DNA from: Marinilactibacillus sp042660675
Lineage (GTDB): Bacteria; Bacillota; Bacilli; Lactobacillales; Carnobacteriaceae_A
Reading direction: 5' to 3'
Assembly: GCF_042660675.1 (NCBI RefSeq)
Contig: NZ_JBHSUL010000027.1
Location: 1-64,000, forward strand
Length of the DNA stretch: 64,000 nucleotides
Below are positions 1 through 8,523 of the stretch, in pieces (position 1 is the stretch's first letter; each line of letters starts with the position of its first letter). The position numbers were made by a program, and so were the translations under genes. The notes under the pieces are model-generated. The model saw only the letters and a program-made list of their open reading frames with translations. It had not been told where the DNA came from and ran no database searches.

Positions 1-108
1 TGCTCCTTTTGCTTACATAAACAAATAAGATCCACTGGAAAATCTCAAGTAGATTTCCCGGTGGATCTTATTATTTAACTGGGACTTTTGTCCCAGCCTC
101 TTTTATTT
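1..108. repeat. Right part of a composite inverted-repeat element (GAGGCTGGGAC family)
   Basis: Bases 24-44 and 52-72 form a hairpin with a near-perfect 20-bp stem. Bases 79-96 form a second hairpin, CTGGGAC-TTTT-GTCCCAG, followed by a T-rich run. The string at 86-104 is identical to the right arm of the element at 5935-6074, so this is the right end of the same kind of element, with its left arm probably just outside the window. It probably also ends transcription of the hydrolase gene that stops at 120 and of whatever enters from the left. Confidence 0.6.
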
Positions 109-119
109 TTATTTTAAGA

Positions 120-1694
120 TTAATATCTACCGTAACCGATCAATTTAGGTCCCCAGTAACTAGAATTTACACTTGTGTAAGCAACACCAGTACTTGTTTG
201 AGCACCGACAAATTGTCCGCCACCCGCGTAAATACCAACGTGCGTTACTCTACCGTTTGTACCAAAGAAGACTAAGTCTCCAGCTTGAGGATTTTTCACT
301 TTTTGAGATCCAGCATATTGAGCTGCAGAAGTTGCTGGAAGCGATTTTCCAGCTTGACGGAACACCCAGCTTGTAAATCCAGAACAGTCAAATGTACTCG
401 GTCCTCTAGAACCCCATACATATTTTGATCCTAGTTTGCTATCAGCGATAGACTTAATTGAACTCCATGATGTACCACTTGGTTTAGGTTCAGGAGCTGT
501 TTCTTTTTTAGGTGTTTCTTGTTTTTTAGTTTCTTCTTTTTTAGCGGGAGCAGGAGTTGCTGCCGCTTGGTTATTCGCATTGCTACTAGATTCAGTACTT
601 GAACCAGAAGTATTACTTGAGCTATTGTTGTTTGAACTAGAAGTATTGCTTGAGCTGTTGTTGTTACTTGAAGTTGAAACAGCTGGTTCGTTTGAGCTTA
701 CGCTTGGTGCTGGCGTATTATTCTGCGCCGGTGCACTAGGAGCTGGTGAAGATGCTGGTTCATTTGAAGCTACTTCTGTACTTTCAGTAGATCCATTTGA
801 AGATGAAGTCGACACTTCTTGAGCCGCCGCTGCTTCTTCTTGGGCTTGTTGAGCTGCCGCTGCTTCAGCTACTGCAAGTGCTGCAGCTTCTTCTTCTTCG
901 CGTTGACGTTGTTCTTCTGCTTCTTGAGCTGCTTTTGCTGCTTCATCTCTTGCAGTAACTAATTGAACAACTTGCTCTTCTGCAGCTGCTTTTTGAGCTA
1001 AGAATTCTGTGCGATCAGATTCTGCTGTTGCTTTTTCTGATGCTAATTGAGCAACTAGAACTTCTTGCTCTAATTGTTGTTGCTCTAAATCTGCAGAAAC
1101 TTGTTCAAGTTCTTCAGCTAAAGCGTTTTGTTGAACAATTGTTTGCTCTGTTTTATTTTGCTTTGTTACAACCGCTTCTTTGTCTCTAACTTGTGCTTCT
1201 ACAAGTCTTTTATTGGATTGTACAAGATTTGATACAACATCAATACGTCCAATTACGTCAGAGATAGATTCAGAGTCTAAAACAAATTCTATGTAATTTG
1301 CTGTTTGACCATCTACTTGAATTTTACGTGCTTGTTCTTCTAACTGACCATTTCTCTTTTCGATCAATGTTTCAAGTGTTGCGATTTCTTCTTGTAAAGT
1401 ATCATATTCAACTTGTGCTTGCTCAAGACGTGTTACAGCTTCTTTGATAAACGTCTGATTAGTAGAGATATCGTTGTTAATCTTTGTCAATTCAGCTTGA
1501 GTCTTTTCAGATTGTTTTTTCAAAACATCGATTGTCTGATTTAAAGAATCAACTTGTTGACCTTTTTCTTCTGCTTGCGTTTGAGCTTCATCAATCTGAC
1601 TATCAAATTCACTTGCTGATACAATTGGAGCTGAGATCATAGAGCTTAATAATAAAGTCGTTGTTGCTGAGAATAATACTAATTTGCTTTTCAC
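120..1694 (-). CDS. Secreted coiled-coil NlpC/P60 peptidoglycan hydrolase
   Basis: A 524-residue secreted cell-wall hydrolase. Residues 1-27 are a signal peptide ending near SAPIVSA. About 30-265 are a long coiled coil like PcsB/p60 proteins. About 265-405 are low-complexity A/E- then S/N/P-rich linker. The C-terminal ~115 residues are an NlpC/P60 (C40) endopeptidase domain with the catalytic Cys in FDCSGF (near 437) and His in VTHVG (near 485), which cleaves peptide stems of peptidoglycan. The start is GTG preceded by GGAGGG. A likely WalR-type box and extended -10 lie upstream. The coiled coil resembles the one in the M23 protein at 29462-30904, so the cell has at least two hydrolases of this architecture with different catalytic heads. 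Family assignment is secure; the exact bond cut is not visible. Confidence 0.93.
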   Translation of the reverse strand: MKSKLVLFSATTTLLLSSMISAPIVSASEFDSQIDEAQTQAEEKGQQVDSLNQTIDVLKKQSEKTQAELTKINNDISTNQTFIKEAVTRLEQAQVEYDTLQEEIATLETLIEKRNGQLEEQARKIQVDGQTANYIEFVLDSESISDVIGRIDVVSNLVQSNKRLVEAQVRDKEAVVTKQNKTEQTIVQQNALAEELEQVSADLEQQQLEQEVLVAQLASEKATAESDRTEFLAQKAAAEEQVVQLVTARDEAAKAAQEAEEQRQREEEEAAALAVAEAAAAQQAQEEAAAAQEVSTSSSNGSTESTEVASNEPASSPAPSAPAQNNTPAPSVSSNEPAVSTSSNNNSSSNTSSSNNNSSSNTSGSSTESSSNANNQAAATPAPAKKEETKKQETPKKETAPEPKPSGTSWSSIKSIADSKLGSKYVWGSRGPSTFDCSGFTSWVFRQAGKSLPATSAAQYAGSQKVKNPQAGDLVFFGTNGRVTHVGIYAGGGQFVGAQTSTGVAYTSVNSSYWGPKLIGYGRY

Positions 1695-1809
1695 TATTGC
1701 TTCCCTCCAAGAAAGTACTGTCTAGAATTATTTGAGTTTGGTTTGAGTTTTAATTTTAGTTTATTTCGAGATTCAATTCATCAAATCCTCTTTTTTGAGG
1801 ACTAAAGAG

Positions 1810-1853
1810 ATTATAGCACTCTTTTTGTATGATTAGATTTCAAACATATTACA
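1810..1853 (-). promoter_or_regulatory. Extended -10 promoter with WalR-like box for the NlpC/P60 gene
   Basis: Reading the minus strand, TGTAAT-N5-TGAAAT (1853-1837) fits the WalR (YycF) consensus TGTWAH-N5-TGTWAH with one mismatch. Twenty-one bases further on is an extended -10, TGCTATAAT (1818-1810), without a clear -35. Peptidoglycan hydrolases are the classic WalRK targets, so activation by WalR is plausible. This is inference from a degenerate motif. Confidence 0.4.
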
Positions 1854-1987
1854 CTTAAATTTCTTTTTGACTATCTCCAGATACTCCATCGACTGTTTCT
1901 TGCAATTTGATTCCTCATCATGTATAATTTTAATGTTTAAGAATGTTAGTCAGTCTGGCTACAAATGTTCATCAAGGAGGAACAAAT

Positions 1988-2953
1988 GTGAGTAATTACC
2001 GTGTATTACTTTATTACAAATATGTAGATATAGAGAATCCAGAACAATTTAGAGATCAACATCTCGAATTATGTAAAAGTCTAAACCTGAAAGGTCGTAT
2101 TCTGGTTTCAGAAGAAGGTATCAACGGAACAGTTTCTGGAACTATTGAAGAAACAGAACAGTATATGGAAGCTATGCGTTCAGACAGTCGCTTCGAGGAT
2201 ACGATGTTCAAAATTGATGAAGCAGATGGGCACACTTTCAAAAAGATGCATGTCCGCTACCGACCTGAAATTGTTTCCCTTGATCTTGGGGAAGACGATT
2301 TGAACCCTAACGAACTTACTGGAGCATACTTAGAGCCTCAAGAGTTTCGTGCTGCACTAGAAGACGAAGACACGATTGTATTAGATGCTCGTAATGACTA
2401 TGAATTCGATCTTGGTCATTTTAGAGGTGCTATTCGTCCCGATATCAAGAGCTTTAGAGAATTACCTGAATGGATCAAGGAAAATAAAGAAAAATTCATG
2501 GATAAAAAAGTTGTTACCTACTGTACTGGTGGTGTTCGCTGCGAGAAATTCAGTGGCTGGTTACTTAAAGAAGGTTTTAAGGATGTAGCACAACTTCATG
2601 GTGGTATTCATAACTATGGTACAAACCCTGACACTCAAGGTGAGCTTTGGGATGGTAAGATGTATGTATTTGATGAAAGAATCAGTGTAGAAATTAACCG
2701 TAAAGAAAAAACGGTTATTGCTAGAGACTGGTTTGACAATACCCCTTGTGAACGTTACGTAAACTGCGGCAATCCCTTCTGTAACCGTCAAATCATTTCT
2801 TCTGAAGAAAATGAAGACAAGTACCTTAGAGGATGCACACATGAATGTCGTATTTCCCCTGAGAACCGTTATGTAAAAGAACATCATTTAAGCCGAGAAG
2901 AAGTTGCAGATAAACTTGCTGCAATTGGAGAAAAACTACCCGAAACTGTCTAA
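1988..2953 (+). CDS. trhO: tRNA uridine 5-oxyacetic/5-hydroxy modification protein TrhO (rhodanese family)
   Basis: A 321-residue member of the YceA/UPF0176 family. TrhO hydroxylates U34 of certain tRNAs to ho5U in an oxygen-dependent way. An N-terminal acylphosphatase-like region is followed by a rhodanese domain with the active-site loop YCTGGVRC and a C-terminal Cys-rich segment (CERYVNCGNPFCNRQ ... GCTHEC). The frame is open back to 1943, but AAGGAGG at 1975-1981 places initiation at GTG 1988, which also gives the usual family length. The gene stands alone and is followed by a strong terminator. Confidence 0.93.
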   Translation: MSNYRVLLYYKYVDIENPEQFRDQHLELCKSLNLKGRILVSEEGINGTVSGTIEETEQYMEAMRSDSRFEDTMFKIDEADGHTFKKMHVRYRPEIVSLDLGEDDLNPNELTGAYLEPQEFRAALEDEDTIVLDARNDYEFDLGHFRGAIRPDIKSFRELPEWIKENKEKFMDKKVVTYCTGGVRCEKFSGWLLKEGFKDVAQLHGGIHNYGTNPDTQGELWDGKMYVFDERISVEINRKEKTVIARDWFDNTPCERYVNCGNPFCNRQIISSEENEDKYLRGCTHECRISPENRYVKEHHLSREEVADKLAAIGEKLPETV

Positions 2954-2962
2954 AAGTTATTT

Positions 2963-3030
2963 AAACAATCCTTTAACAACAGACTGCCTGATCACTTTCA
3001 GCATGCCTATTGTTAAAGGATTGTTTTTAT
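2963..3030 (+). terminator. Intrinsic terminator after trhO
   Basis: A perfect 17-bp inverted repeat (AAACAATCCTTTAACAA at 2963-2979, its complement at 3010-3026) runs into TTTTT. The loop is about 30 nt. Confidence 0.85.
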
Positions 3031-3103
3031 AAATGATATTGAACATACATTCTTTTTTCAGAAGTTTTATTATTTGCGTTTATATCTTGATATATCGTAC
3101 TAG

Positions 3104-3132
3104 TTTCACTTTCCCCCCCTATTTGCTATAAT
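3104..3132 (+). promoter_or_regulatory. Sigma-A promoter of the class A PBP gene
   Basis: TTTCAC (3104-3109), a 17-base spacer, then TATAAT (3127-3132) with an upstream TG (extended -10). It lies 46 bases before the PBP start codon. Confidence 0.65.
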
Positions 3133-3178
3133 GTAGCAAGCCATACATTGTTTATTATTATATACAAAGGAGTCTGAA

Positions 3179-5932
3179 ATGAAGCGATCTGAACATAAAA
3201 ATAAAGAAAAAACAGAAGAGACTTCTTCAAAGCGAGGATTTTTTTATTACTTCGATATCTCTTATCGAGTTATCAAAACCCTTGTCGTACTATTTTTTGT
3301 CACTCTATTGATCGGTGGTTCTCTGGGAACAGGTGCAGCTATTGGATATTTCGCTTCACTTGTAGATGACAGCGAAATTCCTGAATATAGTGAAATGGAG
3401 TCTCAAATCGATGACTTTGTTTTAAAATCCACCATGTACTATGCGGGTGGTGAGGTGATCAGTGATGTTCGAAGCGATTTAATTCGTACTTCAATTGATT
3501 TGGATCAAATGTCTTCTTATGTAAAAGATGCCATCATTGCAACTGAAGATGAATACTTCTATGAGCATAATGGAATTGTCCCTAAAGCCGTTGCTAGAGC
3601 ACTGGTACAGGATTTAACAAATAGTGCTTCAAGTTCGGGTGGTTCTACTCTTACTCAGCAGCTGATTAAGCAACAGCTTGTAGGGAGCGAAGTTTCTCAT
3701 TCCAGAAAAGCCAATGAGATTTTGCTTGCCATGAGACTTGAGAATGCTTTATCAAAAGATGACATCTTACAGTCGTACTTGAACATTTCTCCATTTGGTC
3801 GTAACAACAAAGGACAAAACATTGCTGGGGTTCAAGAAGCAGCTCGAGGTATTTTTGGTATTCCAGCCTCTGATCTGACACTTCCCCAGGCTGCATTTAT
3901 TGCAGGCTTGCCACAAAGTCCAATCAGCTATAGTCCATATACTCAGACAGGAGACCTAAAAGAAGATCAAACGTATGGTTTGAGAAGATTAAATGAAGTT
4001 CTCTTCCGTATGTTCCGCGAGGGCTATATCACTGAAGATGAGTATACTGAAGCAATCAATTATGATGTTACACAAGACTTCATCCAAAAAGAAGCTAGCG
4101 ATGGTGATGACATCTCTTACGTTTACGACCTTGCCATTAAGGAATCTACCAAAATTCTTGCTCAAGAGTTTATCAAGCAAGATGAAGTCAGCGCTGAAAC
4201 ATTAGCAGCTGATGAAAATTTAAGAGATGAGTATAAGGACCGTGCTGAATCTGCCTTAAGAAATGGTGGTTATAAAGTTTATACAACGATTGATCGTGAT
4301 GTTCATCAAGCAGTCGAACAAGTTGTAGCTGAACAAGTCGACACTTTAGGCGCTGAAAGAACTTATACCTATGTGGATGCTGATGATGTTACTCAGACTG
4401 CTACTATGCCGATACAAGTTAGTGGATCATTGATCGACAATGCTACCGGAAAAGTTCTTTCTTTTATAGGTGGGCGAGATTATGATTCATCAGTGTTTAA
4501 TCGAGCATTTGAAGCAGACCGAAGCCCTGGTTCCATTATTAAACCGCTCGCTACTTTTGGACCTGCTTTAGACGTTGGATTGATAACGCCAGCTACAATT
4601 ATTCCAGATACTCCTGTTATCTTCCCTATTCCAGGAAGCGAGGATTACGAACCGACCAATGCTGGTCCTATAACTAATCGCTGGATGACTGCTAGAGAAG
4701 CCTTAACGATTTCTCAAAATATTCCTACACTTAAAATTTATAATGAGTTAATACAACGTATTAATCCAGTCGAATATATGAATAGAATGGGAATTGATGA
4801 GGTTCCAGCAGATGCCTATAGTCAAAATCTCTCTACCGCCATTGGTGGTGTAGGTAATGGACCAGCACCAGTAGATTTAATCAGCGCTTTTTCAAGTATT
4901 GCCAATAACGGAAAGCATGTTGATCCTTATGTTATTGAAAAGATTGAAGACAGTTCTGGTGAAGCCATCTTCCAGCACCAAACTGAAGAAACACAAGTAT
5001 GGAGTCCTCAGACCAATTATCTTTTACTGGATATTTTAAGAGATGTTCATACTGATGGAACAGCTAGAGGAACAATTAGTCAATTGAATTTTGATTCCGA
5101 CTGGATTTCTAAAACAGGTACATCGGGTACATCTGACAAAGTCGATGATATCTGGTATATCGGTAGTACACCCAGAATCACATTTGGAACATGGATTGGA
5201 TATGATAATAAAGTCGTTGGTTTGATTGATGAGTTTGGACAATCCGCAAGTTTAAGAAATCGAAACTTCTGGGCTAAAGTTGTTAATCGCGTTTACGAGA
5301 CAAGACCTGAGCTCTTAGGAGCTGGAGAACTGTATGCCCAACCAGAAAACATTGTTCAACAATCCGTTCTTAGCCAAACGGGTATGTTACCCGGTACGGT
5401 TGAACTTCCTGGTGGTGGTTCGCGCTCTATATCTGGTGAAACATTCAATGAGTATTTTAACACTGCTCACTTGCCTCAAACTACCACTTATGATTTTGCA
5501 ATCGGTGCTACTGATGAAGAATTAAGTGAATTTTGGGGATCTGCAGGATCCGATAACACGGAAGATGACACAAATAACTCGGATGAAGATGAGGACCCTT
5601 CCCCTGCTCCGAATACAAATGAATCTGTCTCTCCAGAAGAGGCCGTACCAGATCCTCAAGAACCACCAGAAACAACTGAACCTGAACAAGAGGTAGAACC
5701 TGATCCAGAACCTGAAGAAAACACAGAAGTCGAAGAGCCTAATGAAGATAACGAAGAAACAACGATTCCTGAAGAGTCGGAAGAAGAACCGGATAATTCG
5801 GATGAATCAAATGGTGGGACCGCTCCTCCTGAAGATTCAGATGAAGACGAGGAAGAAACTCCAGAAGATCCTCCCTCAGACGAAGATTCGTCTGATGAAG
5901 ATAATCCAACTGATGAACCCGAAACGGAGTAA
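3179..5932 (+). CDS. Class A penicillin-binding protein (bifunctional transglycosylase/transpeptidase)
   Basis: A 917-residue bitopic membrane enzyme that polymerises and cross-links peptidoglycan. A short cytoplasmic tail is followed by a TM helix (about 33-60). The GT51 glycosyltransferase domain carries EDEYFYEH and GGSTLTQQLIKQ. The transpeptidase domain has all three motifs: SIIK (in SPGSIIKPL), SQN and KTGTSG. From about residue 785 to the end lies a ~130-residue tail almost entirely of D, E, P, S, N and T. A Ser/Glu-rich tail occurs on some lactobacillal PBPs, but this one is long and very acidic. The start follows AAAGGAG. The family resembles PBP2A/PBP1B of Lactobacillales; which orthologue is not certain. 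Confidence 0.93.
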   Translation: MKRSEHKNKEKTEETSSKRGFFYYFDISYRVIKTLVVLFFVTLLIGGSLGTGAAIGYFASLVDDSEIPEYSEMESQIDDFVLKSTMYYAGGEVISDVRSDLIRTSIDLDQMSSYVKDAIIATEDEYFYEHNGIVPKAVARALVQDLTNSASSSGGSTLTQQLIKQQLVGSEVSHSRKANEILLAMRLENALSKDDILQSYLNISPFGRNNKGQNIAGVQEAARGIFGIPASDLTLPQAAFIAGLPQSPISYSPYTQTGDLKEDQTYGLRRLNEVLFRMFREGYITEDEYTEAINYDVTQDFIQKEASDGDDISYVYDLAIKESTKILAQEFIKQDEVSAETLAADENLRDEYKDRAESALRNGGYKVYTTIDRDVHQAVEQVVAEQVDTLGAERTYTYVDADDVTQTATMPIQVSGSLIDNATGKVLSFIGGRDYDSSVFNRAFEADRSPGSIIKPLATFGPALDVGLITPATIIPDTPVIFPIPGSEDYEPTNAGPITNRWMTAREALTISQNIPTLKIYNELIQRINPVEYMNRMGIDEVPADAYSQNLSTAIGGVGNGPAPVDLISAFSSIANNGKHVDPYVIEKIEDSSGEAIFQHQTEETQVWSPQTNYLLLDILRDVHTDGTARGTISQLNFDSDWISKTGTSGTSDKVDDIWYIGSTPRITFGTWIGYDNKVVGLIDEFGQSASLRNRNFWAKVVNRVYETRPELLGAGELYAQPENIVQQSVLSQTGMLPGTVELPGGGSRSISGETFNEYFNTAHLPQTTTYDFAIGATDEELSEFWGSAGSDNTEDDTNNSDEDEDPSPAPNTNESVSPEEAVPDPQEPPETTEPEQEVEPDPEPEENTEVEEPNEDNEETTIPEESEEEPDNSDESNGGTAPPEDSDEDEEETPEDPPSDEDSSDEDNPTDEPETE

Positions 5933-5933
5933 G

Positions 5934-6075
5934 AAAAAAGAGGCTGGGACAAAACTAGCCAAATAGAAGAAAGCCGTCAAATCTAGGATACCTATCCCTT
6001 GATTTGACGGCTTTTCTACTTGTCTGATTTTGCAGAACAATATTAATCAGAGACTTTTGTCCCAGCCTCTTTTTG
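5934..6075. repeat. Composite inverted-repeat element / bidirectional terminator
   Basis: A perfect 20-bp inverted repeat (5935-5954 AAAAAGAGGCTGGGACAAAA; complement at 6055-6074) encloses a second strong hairpin (AGCCGTCAAATC ... GATTTGACGGCT, about 5971-6012). It sits between the convergent PBP and ccpA genes, so it can terminate both. The right arm recurs at 86-104, marking a dispersed repeat family with different inner hairpins. Confidence 0.75.
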
Positions 6076-6081
6076 TATATT

Positions 6082-7089
6082 TTAGTCTTCTTTAGTTGTT
6101 CCTTTATCCGCGATGTGGAAAGGAAGTGTAATTGTCTTTTCATCCACTTCTTCTTTGTTCATCAATTTAGTTAATAGACGCATTGATACTGCTCCAATGT
6201 CGTATAACGGTTGAACAATGGTACTTAATTTAGGACGTGTCATATCTGTTAATTTAGAATTGTTTGAAGTAATCAATTCAAAATCTTCTGGAACACTTAC
6301 GTTTCTATCTAGAGCTGCATTCAAAATCCCAACTGCTAACTCATCATCAGCTACTACAGCAGCTGTAGCACCCGCTTTTGAAATTTGCTCGTAAACTGCA
6401 TCTCCAACTTTATAGGTGTATTCTGATTGTACAACCAACTCTTCGTCATATTCAATGCCTGCTTCTTTCAAAGCTTCTTTATATCCTTCAAGTCGATATT
6501 GCCCATTAATCGGTTCATCGTGACTTTCAGATATGAAGGCTACTTTTTTATGGCCCTTTCCGATCAAAGTCGAAACGCTCTCTTTGGTCGCTGATTTGTA
6601 ATCTATATTTACACTACCCACTTGGCCGTCTGGATCAACCGTTCCGGCTAAAACAACTGGTGTTCGAGAACGAGAAAATTCCGCACGTAATTCTTCAGTA
6701 ATTTTATTTCCCATAAAGATTACACCATCAACTTGCTTAGCAAGTAATGTGTTCAACACTTGAACTTCTTTTTGTTCGTTCTCATCTGAGTTCGCTAAGA
6801 TAATATTGTATTTATACATGGTCGCGATATCATCAATCCCTCTAGCAAGAGAAGAAAAGTAAAGATTTGTAACATCTGGAATAATAACGCCTACTGTTGT
6901 TGTTTTCTTACTAGCTAGTCCTCTAGCTACTGCATTTGGTCTATAGTCTAGGCGGTCAATAACATCCAATACTTTTTTTCTAGTTGTTGGTTTTACATTA
7001 GGATTACCATTAACTACTCGAGATACTGTTGCCATAGATACTCCAGCTTCTCTAGCTACGTCATAAATTGTAATTGTTTGTTTATCCAT
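6082..7089 (-). CDS. ccpA: Catabolite control protein A
   Basis: A 335-residue LacI/GalR-family regulator, the global carbon catabolite regulator of Firmicutes; with HPr(Ser-P) it binds cre sites. The N-terminal helix-turn-helix (TIYDVAREAGVSMATVSRVV) and hinge helix (YRPNAVARGLASKKT) are canonical. The periplasmic-binding-like core and C-terminus (HIADKGTTKED) match CcpA rather than sugar-specific paralogues. Divergence from pepQ is the conserved ccpA arrangement in lactic acid bacteria. SD AAAAGGAG. A cre-like palindrome lies in the shared intergenic region. Confidence 0.96.
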   Translation of the reverse strand: MDKQTITIYDVAREAGVSMATVSRVVNGNPNVKPTTRKKVLDVIDRLDYRPNAVARGLASKKTTTVGVIIPDVTNLYFSSLARGIDDIATMYKYNIILANSDENEQKEVQVLNTLLAKQVDGVIFMGNKITEELRAEFSRSRTPVVLAGTVDPDGQVGSVNIDYKSATKESVSTLIGKGHKKVAFISESHDEPINGQYRLEGYKEALKEAGIEYDEELVVQSEYTYKVGDAVYEQISKAGATAAVVADDELAVGILNAALDRNVSVPEDFELITSNNSKLTDMTRPKLSTIVQPLYDIGAVSMRLLTKLMNKEEVDEKTITLPFHIADKGTTKED

Positions 7090-7190
7090 CGTTTTCTCCT
7101 TTTAGTTTCTTAGTTTTTATAATTTTTTAAGTCATTTACACATCAAGCGCAAAGTACACTATTCTATCCATTTATAACTTTAGCAAAGCA

Positions 7191-7204
7191 TGAAAGAGAT
7201 TTCA
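7191..7204. promoter_or_regulatory. Candidate cre (CcpA site) between ccpA and pepQ
   Basis: TGAAAGAGATTTCA matches the cre consensus TGWNANCGNTNWCA at every fixed position except the central C. It is itself a palindrome (TGAAA-N4-TTTCA). It lies 102 bases upstream of ccpA and 132 upstream of pepQ, where it could serve autoregulation. Confidence 0.5.
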
Positions 7205-7335
7205 AGAACAAATATGCTATTTTCATGAAATTTTCTTTACTTTTTTCAGAAAAGGCTTACTTTATTCATTATGCTCTCTCATTATAATCATGTTACAATG
7301 GAAATATCAACTAATATGTAGGAGACGATGTATTT

Positions 7336-8427
7336 ATGAATCAACCAATGCAAAAATTAAAAACCAAAATGACCGAACTTGAGCTCGACTTAATCTATAT
7401 AGATGAACCTAATCTTGTAGGATATTTTACTGGATTTGAAAGTGATCCTCATGAACGCGTGCTTGCACTATTTTTAGTGAACGACAATGACTTTCTTTTT
7501 ACACCTAATCTAGAAGCTAAAGATGCTGAAAATCAGTCTTCTATCGAAACCATTGTTAGCTACAAAGACGAAGAAAACCCTTGGGCAATTATTAAATCTC
7601 ATTTATCTTCGTATGATCAGTCAATTAAAAAAATGGGGATTATTGAAAACAATTTAACGGTAGAACGTTACAATTACTTAATGCATAGTACAAACGCTCA
7701 AGAAACGATGGATATTTCTTCTGCGATTCAAGATATACAACTGATCAAATCTATAGATGAAATCGATAAAATGAAATATGCTGGAGAAATGGCAGACAAA
7801 GCATTAGAAATTGGTATAAACGCTTTAAAAGTTGGAATTAGCGAGCAAGAAGTCGTAGCGGAAATTGAATATGAAATGAAAAAACGTGGCATCTCTGAGA
7901 TGAGTTTTCAAACGATGGTTTTATTCGGTGATCACGCAGGTAGTCCTCATGGAAATCCTGGTGAAAGAACCTTAAAAGAGCATGAACTCGTGTTGTTTGA
8001 TTTGGGTGTTGTTGCTGAAGGATATACAAGTGACGTAACACGTACTGTGGCATTCAAGTCCGTTTCTCAAGAACAAAAAGATATTTATGAAGTCGTTTTA
8101 TCTGCTCAAACAGCCGCTCAAGCCGCTGTTAAACCTGGAATTACTACTGGAGAATTAGATGAAATAGCACGTTCTATTATTGAAGAAGCTGGTTATGGTG
8201 ATTTCTTCACGCATCGTCTAGGACATGGTTTAGGTAAAACGGTTCATGAATATCCTAGTTTATCTAAAGGCTCTACAATGGTCGTAGAAGAAGGCATGTG
8301 TTTCTCCCTAGAACCCGGTATTTACATTGAAAATCAGATTGGTGTTCGTATTGAAGACTGTGTCTATGTAACAGCTGATGGTTGCGTCCCTTTTACTCGT
8401 ACTAATAAAAACTTGATCACATTATAG
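7336..8427 (+). CDS. pepQ: Xaa-Pro dipeptidase (M24 metallopeptidase)
   Basis: A 363-residue cytoplasmic prolidase that splits X-Pro dipeptides. It has an N-terminal creatinase-like domain and a C-terminal pita-bread M24 domain. The metal ligands are visible: the two Asp in FDLGVVAEGYTSDVTRT, His in HRLGHGLGKTVHEYP, Glu in FSLEPGIYIE and Glu in VRIEDCV. The start follows TAGGAGACGATG. A TATAAT at 7283-7288 is the likely -10, without a clear -35. The linkage to ccpA is typical for pepQ of lactic acid bacteria. Confidence 0.93.
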   Translation: MNQPMQKLKTKMTELELDLIYIDEPNLVGYFTGFESDPHERVLALFLVNDNDFLFTPNLEAKDAENQSSIETIVSYKDEENPWAIIKSHLSSYDQSIKKMGIIENNLTVERYNYLMHSTNAQETMDISSAIQDIQLIKSIDEIDKMKYAGEMADKALEIGINALKVGISEQEVVAEIEYEMKKRGISEMSFQTMVLFGDHAGSPHGNPGERTLKEHELVLFDLGVVAEGYTSDVTRTVAFKSVSQEQKDIYEVVLSAQTAAQAAVKPGITTGELDEIARSIIEEAGYGDFFTHRLGHGLGKTVHEYPSLSKGSTMVVEEGMCFSLEPGIYIENQIGVRIEDCVYVTADGCVPFTRTNKNLITL

Positions 8428-8461
8428 TCAAACAAACTAACTCGAGACTTAGGTCTGCAAT

Positions 8462-8520
8462 AAAAAGCACGCTCTTACTTTGTCAGGTAACATACTTGAT
8501 AAAGTGGAGCGTGCTTTTTT
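8462..8520. terminator. Bidirectional terminator between pepQ and the DUF421 gene
   Basis: AAAAAGCACGCTC (8462-8474) and its exact complement (8507-8519), with A- and T-runs outside both arms, between convergent genes. Confidence 0.85.
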
Positions 8521-8523
8521 ACA

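Noticed and set aside
436..822. 128-codon plus-strand ORF rich in Leu/Ala/Gly
   Set aside because: It is the antisense of the Ser/Asn/Ala-rich linker of the NlpC/P60 gene; low-complexity shadow without an SD.
1943..1987. Longer TrhO start at ATG 1943
   Set aside because: No SD precedes it, and AAGGAGG lies inside the extension, pointing to GTG 1988.
5656..5952. 98-codon minus-strand ORF of almost only Ser and Gly
   Set aside because: Antisense shadow of the acidic PBP tail; repetitive codons keep the frame open.
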